In this document: piece after piece, positions 7,256-16,654 of the stretch
Layout of the letters: each line of letters opens with the position of its first letter
Numbering within the stretch: position 1 is the first letter of the stretch
Assembly (NCBI GenBank): GCA_943369355.1
Contig: CALRMX020000001.1
Location: 248,001-312,000, forward strand
Reading direction: 5' to 3'
Length of the DNA: 64,000 nt
DNA from: UBA7662 sp943369355
GTDB taxonomy: Bacteria > Bacteroidota > Bacteroidia > UBA7662
Translations under genes and position numbers: made by a program
The notes under the pieces: generated by a model
Databases searched by the model: none
Told to the model about the DNA's origin: nothing
The model's input: only the letters and a program-made list of their open reading frames with translations

Positions 7256-10200
7256 ATGCGGCTGAAGTCGATAGAGATTAAAGGATTTAAGAGTTTTGGA
7301 GATAAGGTCTCCATACATTTTAACGATGGCGTAACCGGTATCGTTGGTCCGAACGGGTGTGGGAAATCGAATGTAGTTGATGCCATGCGCTGGGTTTTGG
7401 GTGAACAGAAATCACGTATGCTCCGAAGCGATAAGATGGAAAATGTGCTTTTTAATGGTACGAAAAGCCGAAAATCAGCATCTCTTGCCGAAGTCAACCT
7501 GAGTTTCGAAAATTCCAAGAATATACTACCCACCGAGTACAATACCGTAACCATTACGCGTAGGCTATACCGCAGTGGCGAAAGCGAATATTTACTGAAC
7601 GGTGTGAATTGTCGCTTGAAAGACATTACGAATCTTTTTCTCGATACCGGTATCGGGAGTGATAGTTATGCCATCATGGAGCTCAAAATGATCGACGACA
7701 TCTTAAACGACAAGGAGAATTCACGTCGTCAGTTGTTCGAAGAAGCTTCTGGGGTATCGAAATACAAGATCAGAAAAAAAGAAACTCTCGCTAAACTGGA
7801 GGACACCCAAGCCGACCTCGATCGTGTTGAAGATCTTTTGTTTGAGATTGACAAAAACATGAAGCAACTTCAGGGTCAGGCGAAAAAAACGGAACGTTTT
7901 TACAAACTACGTGGAGAATACAAACAAGCAAGCTTGGACTTGGCTTGGTTTCTATTGCGCGATTTTTTCCGTCAGCTGGCTGAACTTGAAAAAGAAGAAC
8001 AGATTCTTCTTGACAAACGGCGTTCGGGCGAAAGTCGCATAAGTTTAATGGAAGCCGAAATCCAACAGATTAAGCTTTCCATAGTTGAAAAAGAAAAACT
8101 GCTGCAGACTCGGCAGAAAGCCACGAACGAACATATTGCAGCCATTCGTCAGTACGAAAACGAGCAGCGTTTGCAAAACGAGCGTCATCGTTTCCTTACC
8201 GACAAGGAGCAGGCACTGCAGAAACAATTACGTGACGACAATGGTCACCGCGAGTACATACTTGCAGAACTTCAAAAACAACAAGAGACAGCCCATGTGC
8301 TTGAACAGGAAGTTTCAGAAAGAAAAGCCAATGCTGATGCGCTCAAGGAGATTGTTGAACAAATGCGCGCTGAGCAGCAACAATTGCGAAAAGCACTTGA
8401 GTCCGATACCGAACATCTAAATCAACTTAGGCAGGCAGCACACACGCTTGAAAAACAGGTGGCTGTTCACCGTATTCAGCTAGAAGCTTTACAACAGGAT
8501 TTGGAACGTAATGCCACAGAAAGTGCGCTGCGTTCCACTGAAATGAACAAGTTCGGGTTAAGCCTGACTGAACTAGAAACTAAGCTTGGCTCGCTTAAAA
8601 CGGATGTCGAAGAACTTACCATATTCGAAAACCATCTTGCCGAAAGATTACACCAACTTAAGGGACTCATTGAGCAGTCGAAAAACAGAACGACCGATTT
8701 CAATCGGCAATTAGATAAACTAACAAACGAATACCAGCTCACGAAAAGTTTGGTCGATAACCTGGAAGGTTATCCCGAATCGCTAAAGTTTCTGAAGAAG
8801 AGCGGAGGCTGGACAAAAAATGCACAACTACTAAGCGATATCATTAGCTGTAAGCCTGAGTACAAGGCGGCCATAGAAAACTATTTGGAGCCTTGGTTAA
8901 ACCACTATGTGGTTAGTAGTTTTTCGGAAGCTCGTGCAGGAGTAGAACTATTGGCAAATTCGTCAAAAGGTAGGGCGAGTTTTTTTGTTCTTGAGGCATT
9001 TAACAACTTTATTCAGGCGAAACCATTGATGTTGCCGGGTTGTATTCCTGCATTAACCATCGCGGAAGGCGATATTCAATTCGCCAATTTGATTAATCAC
9101 CTCTTAGGCAATGTGTACCTCTATGAAGCCAACGATGGATATGAAAATGCACACAAAGAACTTACGAATCGGCATGCAGAAGCAATTTTAATCAGTCGAA
9201 ACGGAAGGTTCACTGGTTCGCGCTTAAGTTTAGCAGGAGGCTCTTTGGGCTTGTTCGAAGGCAAAAGAATCGGCCGCAAAAGGAACCTCGAACTGCTTCA
9301 AAAACAAATCGCAGGCGTAGAGCAACAAATAAGGGATGAACAAGAATTACTGCATAAACTCAGTCGACAAGAACAAGAAGCCAGAGAATCAACTCGAATA
9401 AAAGAGTTAAACGAGCTTAAAGACTTGCTCAATAAAACCGAAAGCGATTATCGGTTAGTAAAAAGCCAGCAGGAGCAACACGAAAAGTTCATGTTGGCAA
9501 GTAAAAACCGTAAGGAGGAGCTTGAACAAAAACAACAGGAAACTTCTGCCAAATTAGGTCAACAAGAACCCGAACTCGAGGAAAAGAACAAACAACGCGA
9601 TCAACTCCAAACAAGTATTGCGAAAATTCAAGAGCAGTTTAATGTCTTGAACGAAAATCTGCAACAACAAAGTGCCCGATTCAATGAGGCCAACGTAGCC
9701 TACCATCAATCTTTCAACAAATTTTCTTCGGTAAAACAAGATATTAGCTTCAAAGACAGTCAGTTATCAATAATCAATAAACGTACTGAGGAGAATACTG
9801 AAGCATTGGCTAAGGCCCAGCAAGAGTTAAAAGACGTTCTAAAAAATACCGATTTCAGCGACGCTCATCTCTTGAGCATGTATGAGCAAAAGGAGCTGAT
9901 GGAAAAAGCCGTGCAGGAAGCCGAAATATTGTGGTATCAGGAGCGTGGAAAGCTCGACGAATTAGAAAATCAAATTCGAGATATTCGCCGAATTCGAGAG
10001 CAAGACGATTTAATGCTGAATGAGTTAAAAGAAAAAGCAAATCAACTCAAACTTCAAGAAACCGGCTTGGCAGAGCGTCTGTCGGTTGAATTTCAAATTG
10101 CCGTTTCTGAAATCAGAGATCGGGAAGAACAGCCCCATACTTCGATGGAACAGTTGAATAAATTGGCAGGTGAGATCAAGGAAAAATTGGACAATTTCGG

Positions 10201-10807
10201 CCCAATTAATCCAATGGCAGTAGAAGCATATCAAGAAATAGAAGAACGTTTCCGGTTTATTCAATCCCAAAAAGAAGATTTGGTGAAGGCCAAGGCATCT
10301 TTGCTCGAAACCATGACGGAGATAGATCAAACGGCTCGTGAGAAGTTCATGGCAGCTTTTATAACCATACGCGAGAACTTTGTGAAAGTATTCCGATCAC
10401 TTTTTACCGAAGAGGATACCTGCGACCTAATCTTAACCGATGAAGCTAATCCCCTCGACTCAGCTATTCACATAATTGCCCGTCCTAAAGGTAAAAAACC
10501 GTTGACCATCAACCAGCTTAGCGGAGGAGAAAAAACACTCACAGCCACAGCTTTACTTTTCGCAATTTACCTCTTCAAACCAGCTCCATTTTGCATTTTT
10601 GATGAAGTAGATGCACCGTTGGATGATAATAATATTGACAAATTCAATCGTCTTATTCGCCGGTTTAGCGACAATAGTCAATTTATTATCGTTACACACA
10701 ACAAAAAAACTATGGAGACAACCGACATCATTTACGGCGTTACCATGATTGAGCAAGGAGTAAGTAGAGTGGTTCCAGTCGATTTCCGTTCACTGTCGGT
10801 GAACTAG
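7256..10807 (+). CDS. smc: Chromosome segregation ATPase SMC
   Basis: The 1183-aa protein is full length for a bacterial SMC, the motor of the condensin-like complex that compacts and segregates the chromosome. The N-terminal head has Walker A GPNGCGKS at 31-38. Two long coiled coils (about 170-500 and 670-1000) flank a hinge domain. The C-terminal head has the signature LSGGEK at 1088-1093 and Walker B FCIFDEVDAPLDD near 1120. ScpA and ScpB are not encoded nearby. A weak -7-like box (TAGGTTTG) is at 7208-7215. The stop overlaps that of the convergent permease gene by 4 bases. Confidence 0.96.
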   Translation: MRLKSIEIKGFKSFGDKVSIHFNDGVTGIVGPNGCGKSNVVDAMRWVLGEQKSRMLRSDKMENVLFNGTKSRKSASLAEVNLSFENSKNILPTEYNTVTITRRLYRSGESEYLLNGVNCRLKDITNLFLDTGIGSDSYAIMELKMIDDILNDKENSRRQLFEEASGVSKYKIRKKETLAKLEDTQADLDRVEDLLFEIDKNMKQLQGQAKKTERFYKLRGEYKQASLDLAWFLLRDFFRQLAELEKEEQILLDKRRSGESRISLMEAEIQQIKLSIVEKEKLLQTRQKATNEHIAAIRQYENEQRLQNERHRFLTDKEQALQKQLRDDNGHREYILAELQKQQETAHVLEQEVSERKANADALKEIVEQMRAEQQQLRKALESDTEHLNQLRQAAHTLEKQVAVHRIQLEALQQDLERNATESALRSTEMNKFGLSLTELETKLGSLKTDVEELTIFENHLAERLHQLKGLIEQSKNRTTDFNRQLDKLTNEYQLTKSLVDNLEGYPESLKFLKKSGGWTKNAQLLSDIISCKPEYKAAIENYLEPWLNHYVVSSFSEARAGVELLANSSKGRASFFVLEAFNNFIQAKPLMLPGCIPALTIAEGDIQFANLINHLLGNVYLYEANDGYENAHKELTNRHAEAILISRNGRFTGSRLSLAGGSLGLFEGKRIGRKRNLELLQKQIAGVEQQIRDEQELLHKLSRQEQEARESTRIKELNELKDLLNKTESDYRLVKSQQEQHEKFMLASKNRKEELEQKQQETSAKLGQQEPELEEKNKQRDQLQTSIAKIQEQFNVLNENLQQQSARFNEANVAYHQSFNKFSSVKQDISFKDSQLSIINKRTEENTEALAKAQQELKDVLKNTDFSDAHLLSMYEQKELMEKAVQEAEILWYQERGKLDELENQIRDIRRIREQDDLMLNELKEKANQLKLQETGLAERLSVEFQIAVSEIRDREEQPHTSMEQLNKLAGEIKEKLDNFGPINPMAVEAYQEIEERFRFIQSQKEDLVKAKASLLETMTEIDQTAREKFMAAFITIRENFVKVFRSLFTEEDTCDLILTDEANPLDSAIHIIARPKGKKPLTINQLSGGEKTLTATALLFAIYLFKPAPFCIFDEVDAPLDDNNIDKFNRLIRRFSDNSQFIIVTHNKKTMETTDIIYGVTMIEQGVSRVVPVDFRSLSVN

Positions 10808-12027
10808 TCGAATCGAATTGCCTTGAGTGGACTAATACGGGTTATCAAAAATGAAGGGCCTAGCAGCATCAGCAAGCAGGCAGCTAAGGTTCCAGCATTC
10901 AATAGCAGTACTTCAGATAGGCTGAGCTGCATGGGGACGTAGGAAACGTAATACGAGGCTTCATCAAGTGGAATGAACCTGAATGCTCGCTGCAAGAAGT
11001 AGAAACCAAGCCCGATTAGGTTGCCCCAAAACATGCCCCATAGTGCTATATAAGTCCCTGTAAGCAAAAACAGTTTGCGGATGTCGCTACTGAGCATACC
11101 CATTGTTTTTAACAAACCAATGGTATGTGTACGTTCAAGTATCAAAATAAGCAATGCCGAAATCATGTTAACGCCAGCCACCAAAAGTATAATAACAATC
11201 AAAACCTGCTTGTTCAGGTCAAACAAGCCCAACCACGAAAACAAATTGGGATACAGTTCCTGTATACTGTATGCTTCCAGATCATTATCCACCATTGCAC
11301 TTAATGCCGCTGTGGTTGATTCTACTTGCTCGGTAGATTCAAGATGAACTTCAATAGCACCAGCCTCATCGGGTCCCCAATTATTTAGCCGTTGGATATG
11401 GCGTAAATCTGCAACAACGAAAGGACGCGCAAATTCCCCTTCAATGCCCAGTTTGTAGATTCCTACGATTTTCAAACTCCTCACGCGGGGAGGGTCTTGA
11501 ATGAAGTAAAGTTGCACTCGGTCGCCCACCTTTAAGTATAGTTTATCTGCTACTTTTTGCGGCATCAATAACTCGTTGCTTGGTTCGTCACCCGAAAAGT
11601 TGGGCATTCTACCACTGGTAAGACTTTCTACTAAAGAAGTGCTATCCCAGTGTTCTTCTACGCCCTTCAAAACCACACCTTCAAAACTTTCGTCAGTTTT
11701 TAATATCCCGCCTTTGGTGGCGTAAGGTATGGCAGATAAAATACCTTCCTGTTTTTTGATGCTATCGAGCATACCCTTACGAACGCTGAAACGTTGTTGC
11801 TCAAAACTATTACTCAGATCAAGCTTTTGTATTTGAATATGGCCCCAGAAGCCGGTAAATTTGTCGGGTATAGTTTGCTGGAAACCGTTCACAATGGCTA
11901 TGGCCGTTAGCATAACCAGTATTCCTACTGCTACGCCAGCCTTGGCAAGACTTACCACCAAGCGGGAGAGTCGTTGACCAGGGTCGAGCGCTAACCTTCG
12001 AAACAGAAACCAAATGACTGACTTCAT
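10804..12027 (-). CDS. LolC/LolE-like ABC transporter permease (FtsX domain)
   Basis: This 407-aa protein has the MacB-core/FtsX layout: an N-terminal transmembrane helix (about 28-50), a large periplasmic domain, then three C-terminal helices (about 270-400). In Bacteroidota such proteins are taken to be lipoprotein-releasing LolC/E subunits that hand lipoproteins from the inner membrane to a carrier. The ATPase LolD is not adjacent. I use the ATG at 12027, because the longer frame would start with TTG. Even so, its first 14 bases overlap the start of the divergent namZ gene, so each promoter must lie inside the other gene. Confidence 0.82.
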   Translation of the reverse strand: MKSVIWFLFRRLALDPGQRLSRLVVSLAKAGVAVGILVMLTAIAIVNGFQQTIPDKFTGFWGHIQIQKLDLSNSFEQQRFSVRKGMLDSIKKQEGILSAIPYATKGGILKTDESFEGVVLKGVEEHWDSTSLVESLTSGRMPNFSGDEPSNELLMPQKVADKLYLKVGDRVQLYFIQDPPRVRSLKIVGIYKLGIEGEFARPFVVADLRHIQRLNNWGPDEAGAIEVHLESTEQVESTTAALSAMVDNDLEAYSIQELYPNLFSWLGLFDLNKQVLIVIILLVAGVNMISALLILILERTHTIGLLKTMGMLSSDIRKLFLLTGTYIALWGMFWGNLIGLGFYFLQRAFRFIPLDEASYYVSYVPMQLSLSEVLLLNAGTLAACLLMLLGPSFLITRISPLKAIRFD

Positions 12028-13222
12028 CTTTGAAAGGCTCAAAAATAGCAGCTTTATTGGCCTTATGGTTGTTTTACTTGTAGCGGTGGTTCAACTCCAT
12101 GCACAAACCCCAGCCATTGAAACAGGAGCTATGCAGCTTGAAGCATATCTGCCCATGATCAAGGGTAAGCGTATCGGTCTTGTGGTTAATCCTACAGCTA
12201 CCATAGGTAAAACGCATTTAGTGGATACCCTCACGCGTTTAGGCGCACAAATTTCGGCAGTTTTCGCGCCTGAACATGGTTTTAGGGGAGAGGCAGAGGC
12301 AGGGGCTGCCATCACCGATGGCAAAGACCCTAAAACCGGGATAAGGGTAGTTTCGCTGTATGGCAACAAGAAAAAGCCCATGTCGGAAGATTTACAGGAT
12401 ATTGAATACATGCTTTTCGATATTCAAGACGTTGGTGCTCGATTTTACACCTACATAAGTACCTTGCACTATGTCATGGAGGCGTGTGCAGAGCACAACC
12501 TGACTTTGATTGTCCTCGATCGACCCAATCCAAATGGCCACTACATCGATGGCCCTGTTTTAGATACCGCCTTCCGCTCATTCATAGGCATGCACCCCGT
12601 TCCAGTGGTTCATGGCATGACGATTGGAGAATATGCACGCATGATTAATGGTGAAAAGTGGTTACCCGAAGGTGCTCAATGCCGTTTACGAGTGGTATCC
12701 ATGAACAATTATACCCACACACGCAGTTATCAGTTACCGGTAGCACCATCGCCCAATCTGCCCAATATGCAGTCTATTTATCTTTATCCTTCGGTATGTT
12801 TTTTCGAAGGCACACCCGTTAGTCTAGGGCGAGGCACTGCAAAACCATTTCAAATTATAGGTGCGCCGTGGTACAAAAAAGGCAAATTCACATTTACACC
12901 TGTTGCCATACCAGGAAAAGCTGCTAATCCGCCATTTAAAGACATACGCTGTACAGGGCATGATTTGTCTGACTTTCCCATTTTAGAAGGAAAAAATTAC
13001 GGCCGATTACATTTAGGATGGCTTATTGATTTTTACAAAGAATGTCCTGATCAGAATCAGTTTTTCACGCCATTTTTCGACAAATTGGCCGGTACATCTC
13101 GTTTAAAAGAACAAATTCGTTCAGGGATGAGCGAGGACGCTATTCGTGCGAGTTGGTCGGAAGACTTGAATAAATTCAGAAAAACGCGTGTTAAATACCT
13201 TTTGTATCCCGATTTCAAATGA
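12014..13222 (+). CDS. namZ: Exo-beta-N-acetylmuramidase NamZ family (DUF1343)
   Basis: The 402-aa product has an N-terminal signal peptide (positive n-region, hydrophobic core about 14-27, cleavage after HAQ) followed by a full DUF1343 domain. Hallmarks include LVVNPTA, APEHGFRG, SLYG, DIQDVGARFYTYI and DRPNPNGH. Characterised members remove terminal MurNAc from peptidoglycan fragments, so a periplasmic cell-wall turnover role follows from the family. The start at 12014 is needed to give the signal peptide its basic residues; it overlaps the divergent permease start. The gene runs directly into fmt through a 4-base ATGA overlap. Confidence 0.88.
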   Translation: MTDFIFERLKNSSFIGLMVVLLVAVVQLHAQTPAIETGAMQLEAYLPMIKGKRIGLVVNPTATIGKTHLVDTLTRLGAQISAVFAPEHGFRGEAEAGAAITDGKDPKTGIRVVSLYGNKKKPMSEDLQDIEYMLFDIQDVGARFYTYISTLHYVMEACAEHNLTLIVLDRPNPNGHYIDGPVLDTAFRSFIGMHPVPVVHGMTIGEYARMINGEKWLPEGAQCRLRVVSMNNYTHTRSYQLPVAPSPNLPNMQSIYLYPSVCFFEGTPVSLGRGTAKPFQIIGAPWYKKGKFTFTPVAIPGKAANPPFKDIRCTGHDLSDFPILEGKNYGRLHLGWLIDFYKECPDQNQFFTPFFDKLAGTSRLKEQIRSGMSEDAIRASWSEDLNKFRKTRVKYLLYPDFK

Positions 13223-14166
13223 GTGATTCCAAAGCCAAACGTATTATTTTTTTAGGCACCCCGGAGTTCGCTGTTGCTAGCTTACGCGCATTGGTTGAAG
13301 CTGGATTTAATGTTGTAGCTGTGGTTACCATGCCCGACAAACCTGCGGGTAGAGGTTTGAAGCTTCAAGCTTCGGCCGTAAAACAGTATGCCGAATCCCG
13401 AGGGATACCCGTGTTGCAGCCAGAAAAACTTAAAAGTCCTGCCTTCATAGATGAACTTAGCGCTTACAAAGCCGACGTTCAAGTGGTAGTCGCATTTAGA
13501 ATGCTTCCCGTACAAGTATGGAATATGCCACCGTATGGCACCTTTAACCTACATGCCTCTTTGTTGCCCAATTACCGAGGTGCAGCCCCAATCAATTGGG
13601 CTATTGTGAACGGTGAACATGAAACTGGCATTACAACCTTCAAATTACGTCACGAAATAGATACTGGCGATATCGTCCACCGCGAAGCAGTACCCATTAA
13701 CGAAACCATTTCTGCAGGCGAATTACACGACATATTGATGGAAAAAGGGGCAAAGTTGGTGGTGAAAACTATGGACGAAGTACTTAGCGAAACGGCAGTT
13801 TTTTTACCTCAGATGAACATTGAAGGGGACTTAAAGCCTGCACCTAAGATTTTTCGGGAGCATTGCCGCATCAACTGGAGTTTGTCTGGCGAACAAATTC
13901 ACAATCTAATTCGCGGAATGTCGCCTTATCCTGCCGCTTTTTCAATGCTTAATGGGCATATTTTAAAAATTTTTAAAGGTAGTTATGTGGTTCGACGGCA
14001 TTTCGAAACTGCAGGAACCATGAACATCGAAAATAATTTACTACGAATCGCAACCGCAGATGGATACTACTACGCCGAAGATATCCAGTTGGAAGGAAAA
14101 AAAAGAATGCAATCGAGCGAGTTTGTCAAAGGCTTTCGGGTCGAAGGCCAAGTTTCACTTGGCTAA
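13219..14166 (+). CDS. fmt: Methionyl-tRNA formyltransferase
   Basis: This 315-aa enzyme formylates Met-tRNA(fMet) with 10-formyl-THF for translation initiation. The N-terminal formyltransferase fold shows the catalytic triad N110, H112 and D148, two residues on from N108/H110/D146 of the E. coli enzyme, in the SLLPNYRGAAPI region. The C-terminal OB-fold domain covers about 210-315. It overlaps namZ by ATGA, so the two are translationally coupled. Its stop codon directly abuts that of the convergent aminotransferase gene. Formate-THF ligase, which supplies its cofactor, is at the far end of the window. Confidence 0.96.
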   Translation: MSDSKAKRIIFLGTPEFAVASLRALVEAGFNVVAVVTMPDKPAGRGLKLQASAVKQYAESRGIPVLQPEKLKSPAFIDELSAYKADVQVVVAFRMLPVQVWNMPPYGTFNLHASLLPNYRGAAPINWAIVNGEHETGITTFKLRHEIDTGDIVHREAVPINETISAGELHDILMEKGAKLVVKTMDEVLSETAVFLPQMNIEGDLKPAPKIFREHCRINWSLSGEQIHNLIRGMSPYPAAFSMLNGHILKIFKGSYVVRRHFETAGTMNIENNLLRIATADGYYYAEDIQLEGKKRMQSSEFVKGFRVEGQVSLG

Positions 14167-15036
14167 TTATGGGCGCACGGCATCATTGCCAGCATCGGTC
14201 AATTTATCGAGGCAAAATTGATTTAAATGTTCAATGAGCACAGGACTCACCTTTCTGAAATATCTTTTGCGCATATAACTTCCAACCCATCTAATCCCAA
14301 GTATACTGTTCGTTAAAAACAGTTCATCTGCCTGTTGCAAATCTTCATTGGTAAGCTCGGTTTCTTCAATCAGCAATTCTTTGGTTTGCGCCACTTCCAT
14401 GATCACGTGTCGCATAATTCCAGGCAAACATCCGGTAGACAATGCTGGCGTTAACAAACGTCCGCCTTTAACGATAAATATGTTACTATTAGTACTTTCA
14501 ATGGGATTACCTAAAGCATTACTAATGATGACATCATCGAGCTGTTTTGTTCTTGCTTCTCTACCACAAAGCACATAAAACAAGCTATTCGTACTTTTAA
14601 TGTCAGGCAGGAATAAGGCATGTTTCCTCAAACTGGCTTCACCAATTCTAAGTCCATTGGTGTTAATAAAAAACTCGTTCGTACTTAGTTTTTCGAGTTC
14701 TAGTAAATAGCTCGATCTGTCTTCATCTGGCGTAAATCTACCTGGTGCATCTCTCCAAACGGTAAGCCGAAGTCGTGCTCCGCCTGTTACATCATGCACT
14801 TCTATGAGTTGATTGGCCATTTGGAGTAGTTGCTGCTCTTCTAAAGTAAATTGTATACCCAATCTTCTCAAGCTGTAACCTAACCTATCGAGATGTTTAT
14901 TCAAAAAAAGTAACTGACCATACATTACCCGTATACTCTCAAAAACGCCGTCACCATATCGAAATGCACGATTTTGCGGCTCTAGTCGCAATTGATCGCG
15001 GGGCATAAGTATGCCATTGTGAAAGACGTAGGCCAT
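14167..15036 (-). CDS. Class IV aminotransferase (aminodeoxychorismate lyase / branched-chain type)
   Basis: The 289-aa PLP enzyme belongs to the D-amino-acid/branched-chain aminotransferase and PabC superfamily. The start region (FHNGILMP, RAFRYGDGVFESIRV) is typical. The PLP lysine is K147 in DIKSTNSLFYVL, and E-x-x-x-SN (ESTNSNIF) follows. Members either transaminate branched-chain amino acids or make 4-aminobenzoate. The short, PabC-like form favours aminodeoxychorismate lyase, but this cannot be decided by eye and no pabA/pabB is nearby. The gene is divergent from fbp. A TAACTTTG box sits only 5 bases from the start codon. Confidence 0.8.
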   Translation of the reverse strand: MAYVFHNGILMPRDQLRLEPQNRAFRYGDGVFESIRVMYGQLLFLNKHLDRLGYSLRRLGIQFTLEEQQLLQMANQLIEVHDVTGGARLRLTVWRDAPGRFTPDEDRSSYLLELEKLSTNEFFINTNGLRIGEASLRKHALFLPDIKSTNSLFYVLCGREARTKQLDDVIISNALGNPIESTNSNIFIVKGGRLLTPALSTGCLPGIMRHVIMEVAQTKELLIEETELTNEDLQQADELFLTNSILGIRWVGSYMRKRYFRKVSPVLIEHLNQFCLDKLTDAGNDAVRP

Positions 15037-15041
15037 TAGAG

Positions 15042-15049
15042 CAAAGTTA
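15042..15049 (-). promoter_or_regulatory. -7 box very close to the aminotransferase start
   Basis: On the minus strand this reads TAACTTTG, a full match to the Bacteroidota TAnnTTTG -7 element. Only 5 bases separate it from the ATG at 15036, which would place transcription initiation at or beside the start codon. I see no TTG at the expected -33 spacing, so support is the -7 box alone. Confidence 0.45.
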
Positions 15050-15109
15050 ATGGAAGCCAGTCAGCTTGAGGCTACGGAGACTAGAAAATTGAACTTTGAG
15101 AAATAGAGG

Positions 15110-15140
15110 TTGACGCAGCGTTTTGGAATGCCTATTTTCG
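15110..15140 (+). promoter_or_regulatory. Promoter of fbp
   Basis: TTG at 15110-15112, a 20-base spacer and TATTTTCG at 15133-15140 fit the Bacteroidota -33/-7 pattern, with TCG in place of TTG at the end. The fbp start codon is 16 bases further on, a normal short leader for this phylum. Confidence 0.55.
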
Positions 15141-15156
15141 CATTAGCGTAAACCAA

Positions 15157-16203
15157 ATGCCTATGATGCCTTCGAAAGTAACCACGCTTGGTCAGTTCAT
15201 TATTGAACGTCAAAAAGAATTTCCTTATTCGAAGGGGCAGCTGTCTCGATTACTTCGAGATATAGGCATTGCTGCAAAAATCGTGAACCGTGAAGTGAAT
15301 AAGGCAGGCCTGGTGAATATCATTGGCAACGCCGGCGAGACCAATATTCAAGGCGAAGAAGTTAAAAAACTTGACCTCTATGCAAACGATCAATTTATTT
15401 CAGCCCTTACCGCTGGCGGCGAATGTTGTGTAATTGCATCGGAAGAAAATGAAGATATAATCCCAATTTTCGGCGAAGTCAGTAAGGATGCGAAATATGT
15501 GGTTTTGATGGATCCTTTGGACGGTTCTTCGAATATAGATGTAAACGTTTCGATAGGAACCATTTTCAGCATATACAGACGTACTTCTTTTAGCGGACCT
15601 GGAAACCTTGAAGACTGTTTACAACCAGGAAGTGAACAAGTTGCTGCTGGTTATGTTGTGTATGGTTCTTCCACCATGCTGGTTTATACCACAGGCCACG
15701 GAGTGAATGGTTTTACGTTGGATCCTTCTATCGGTGAATTCTGTTTGTCTCATCCCGACATGCGCATACCTGAAGATGGAAATATCTACTCCATTAACGA
15801 AGGGAACTATATCAATTTCCCCGAAGGCATTAAGAAATACATCAAATATTGCCAAGAAGAAGACAAAAAAACCAATCGACCTTATAGTAGTCGCTACATT
15901 GGGTCAATGGTAGCCGATTTCCACCGTAACCTGATCAAAGGAGGAGTGTTTATTTATCCTCCCACAAGCAAAGCACCAAAAGGCAAGCTCCGTTTAGGCT
16001 ACGAGTGTAATCCGCTTTCATTCATCGTTGAACAAGCAGGGGGGAAGTCATCCGATGGTGCGAACCGGATACTTGATATTCGTCCCGGCTCACTGCATCA
16101 GCGAACGCCTGTTGTACTGGGGTCTAAAAATATGGTAGAGAAAGTAGAAGAGTTTATGCGCATCTACAGCCCGGCCAAAGCTACCGAGTTTTTTATCGGG
16201 TAA
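15157..16203 (+). CDS. fbp: Fructose-1,6-bisphosphatase, class I
   Basis: This 348-aa class I enzyme hydrolyses fructose-1,6-bisphosphate to fructose-6-phosphate in gluconeogenesis. The metal/phosphate motif DPLDGSSN is at 119-126, the acidic EE pair at 96-97 (ASEENED) and the substrate segment GKLRLGYECNP near 275. Length and motifs are normal. I take the ATG at 15157; a second in-frame ATG lies at codons 3-4. The last 11 bases run past the stop of the convergent rnhA gene. Its own promoter lies just upstream. Confidence 0.95.
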   Translation: MPMMPSKVTTLGQFIIERQKEFPYSKGQLSRLLRDIGIAAKIVNREVNKAGLVNIIGNAGETNIQGEEVKKLDLYANDQFISALTAGGECCVIASEENEDIIPIFGEVSKDAKYVVLMDPLDGSSNIDVNVSIGTIFSIYRRTSFSGPGNLEDCLQPGSEQVAAGYVVYGSSTMLVYTTGHGVNGFTLDPSIGEFCLSHPDMRIPEDGNIYSINEGNYINFPEGIKKYIKYCQEEDKKTNRPYSSRYIGSMVADFHRNLIKGGVFIYPPTSKAPKGKLRLGYECNPLSFIVEQAGGKSSDGANRILDIRPGSLHQRTPVVLGSKNMVEKVEEFMRIYSPAKATEFFIG

Positions 16204-16654
16204 GCGCCTCATAGGCCTCGTCGGTCAACCAAGGTCCTTGGTCGGCGGCGGCAGTAGCCAGTTCATCGCATCTATTATTCATCGGATTACTGGCATGCCC
16301 CTTTACCCATACATACTTGGGTTTTAATCGCGTGTTCAACGGAATAAGGCGCTGCCATAAATCCGGATTTTTCACGTCTTTCCAATTTTTCTTGACCCAA
16401 CCGTCGATCCACCTCAGGTTAATCGCATCCACCACATATTTCGAATCACTAAAAATAGTCACATCGTGTGGACCAGGTTTTAAGGCCTCAAGGCTTTTGA
16501 TTACGGCCAAAAGTTCCATGCGGTTATTGGTTGTTAACCGGTATGCGGCAGCCATTTCTTTTTTATGGCCTCCACTCAGCAAAACCACCCCATAACCTCC
16601 TTTGCCAGGATTGCCTCGTGCCGCTCCGTCGGTATAGATATGAATACTGGCCAT
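16193..16654 (-). CDS. rnhA: Ribonuclease HI
   Basis: The 153-aa enzyme degrades the RNA strand of RNA-DNA hybrids and R-loops. The catalytic carboxylates are D9, E47, D70 and D130, with H120 in the flexible loop. It carries the basic 'handle' (WVKKNWKDVKNPDLW) of E. coli-type RNase HI. The ATG at 16654 is chosen, because the longer frame would need TTG. With this start, the folC stop and the rnhA start share one base (TGATG), which indicates translational coupling. It is the last gene of the exbB-exbD-tonB-folC-rnhA run. Confidence 0.95.
   Translation of the reverse strand: MASIHIYTDGAARGNPGKGGYGVVLLSGGHKKEMAAAYRLTTNNRMELLAVIKSLEALKPGPHDVTIFSDSKYVVDAINLRWIDGWVKKNWKDVKNPDLWQRLIPLNTRLKPKYVWVKGHASNPMNNRCDELATAAADQGPWLTDEAYEALTR

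Noticed and set aside
7207..7626. A 139-aa open frame antisense to the start of smc
   Set aside because: It is fully opposite the SMC Walker A region, and its composition (Phe/Ser/Arg-rich) is typical of antisense reading.
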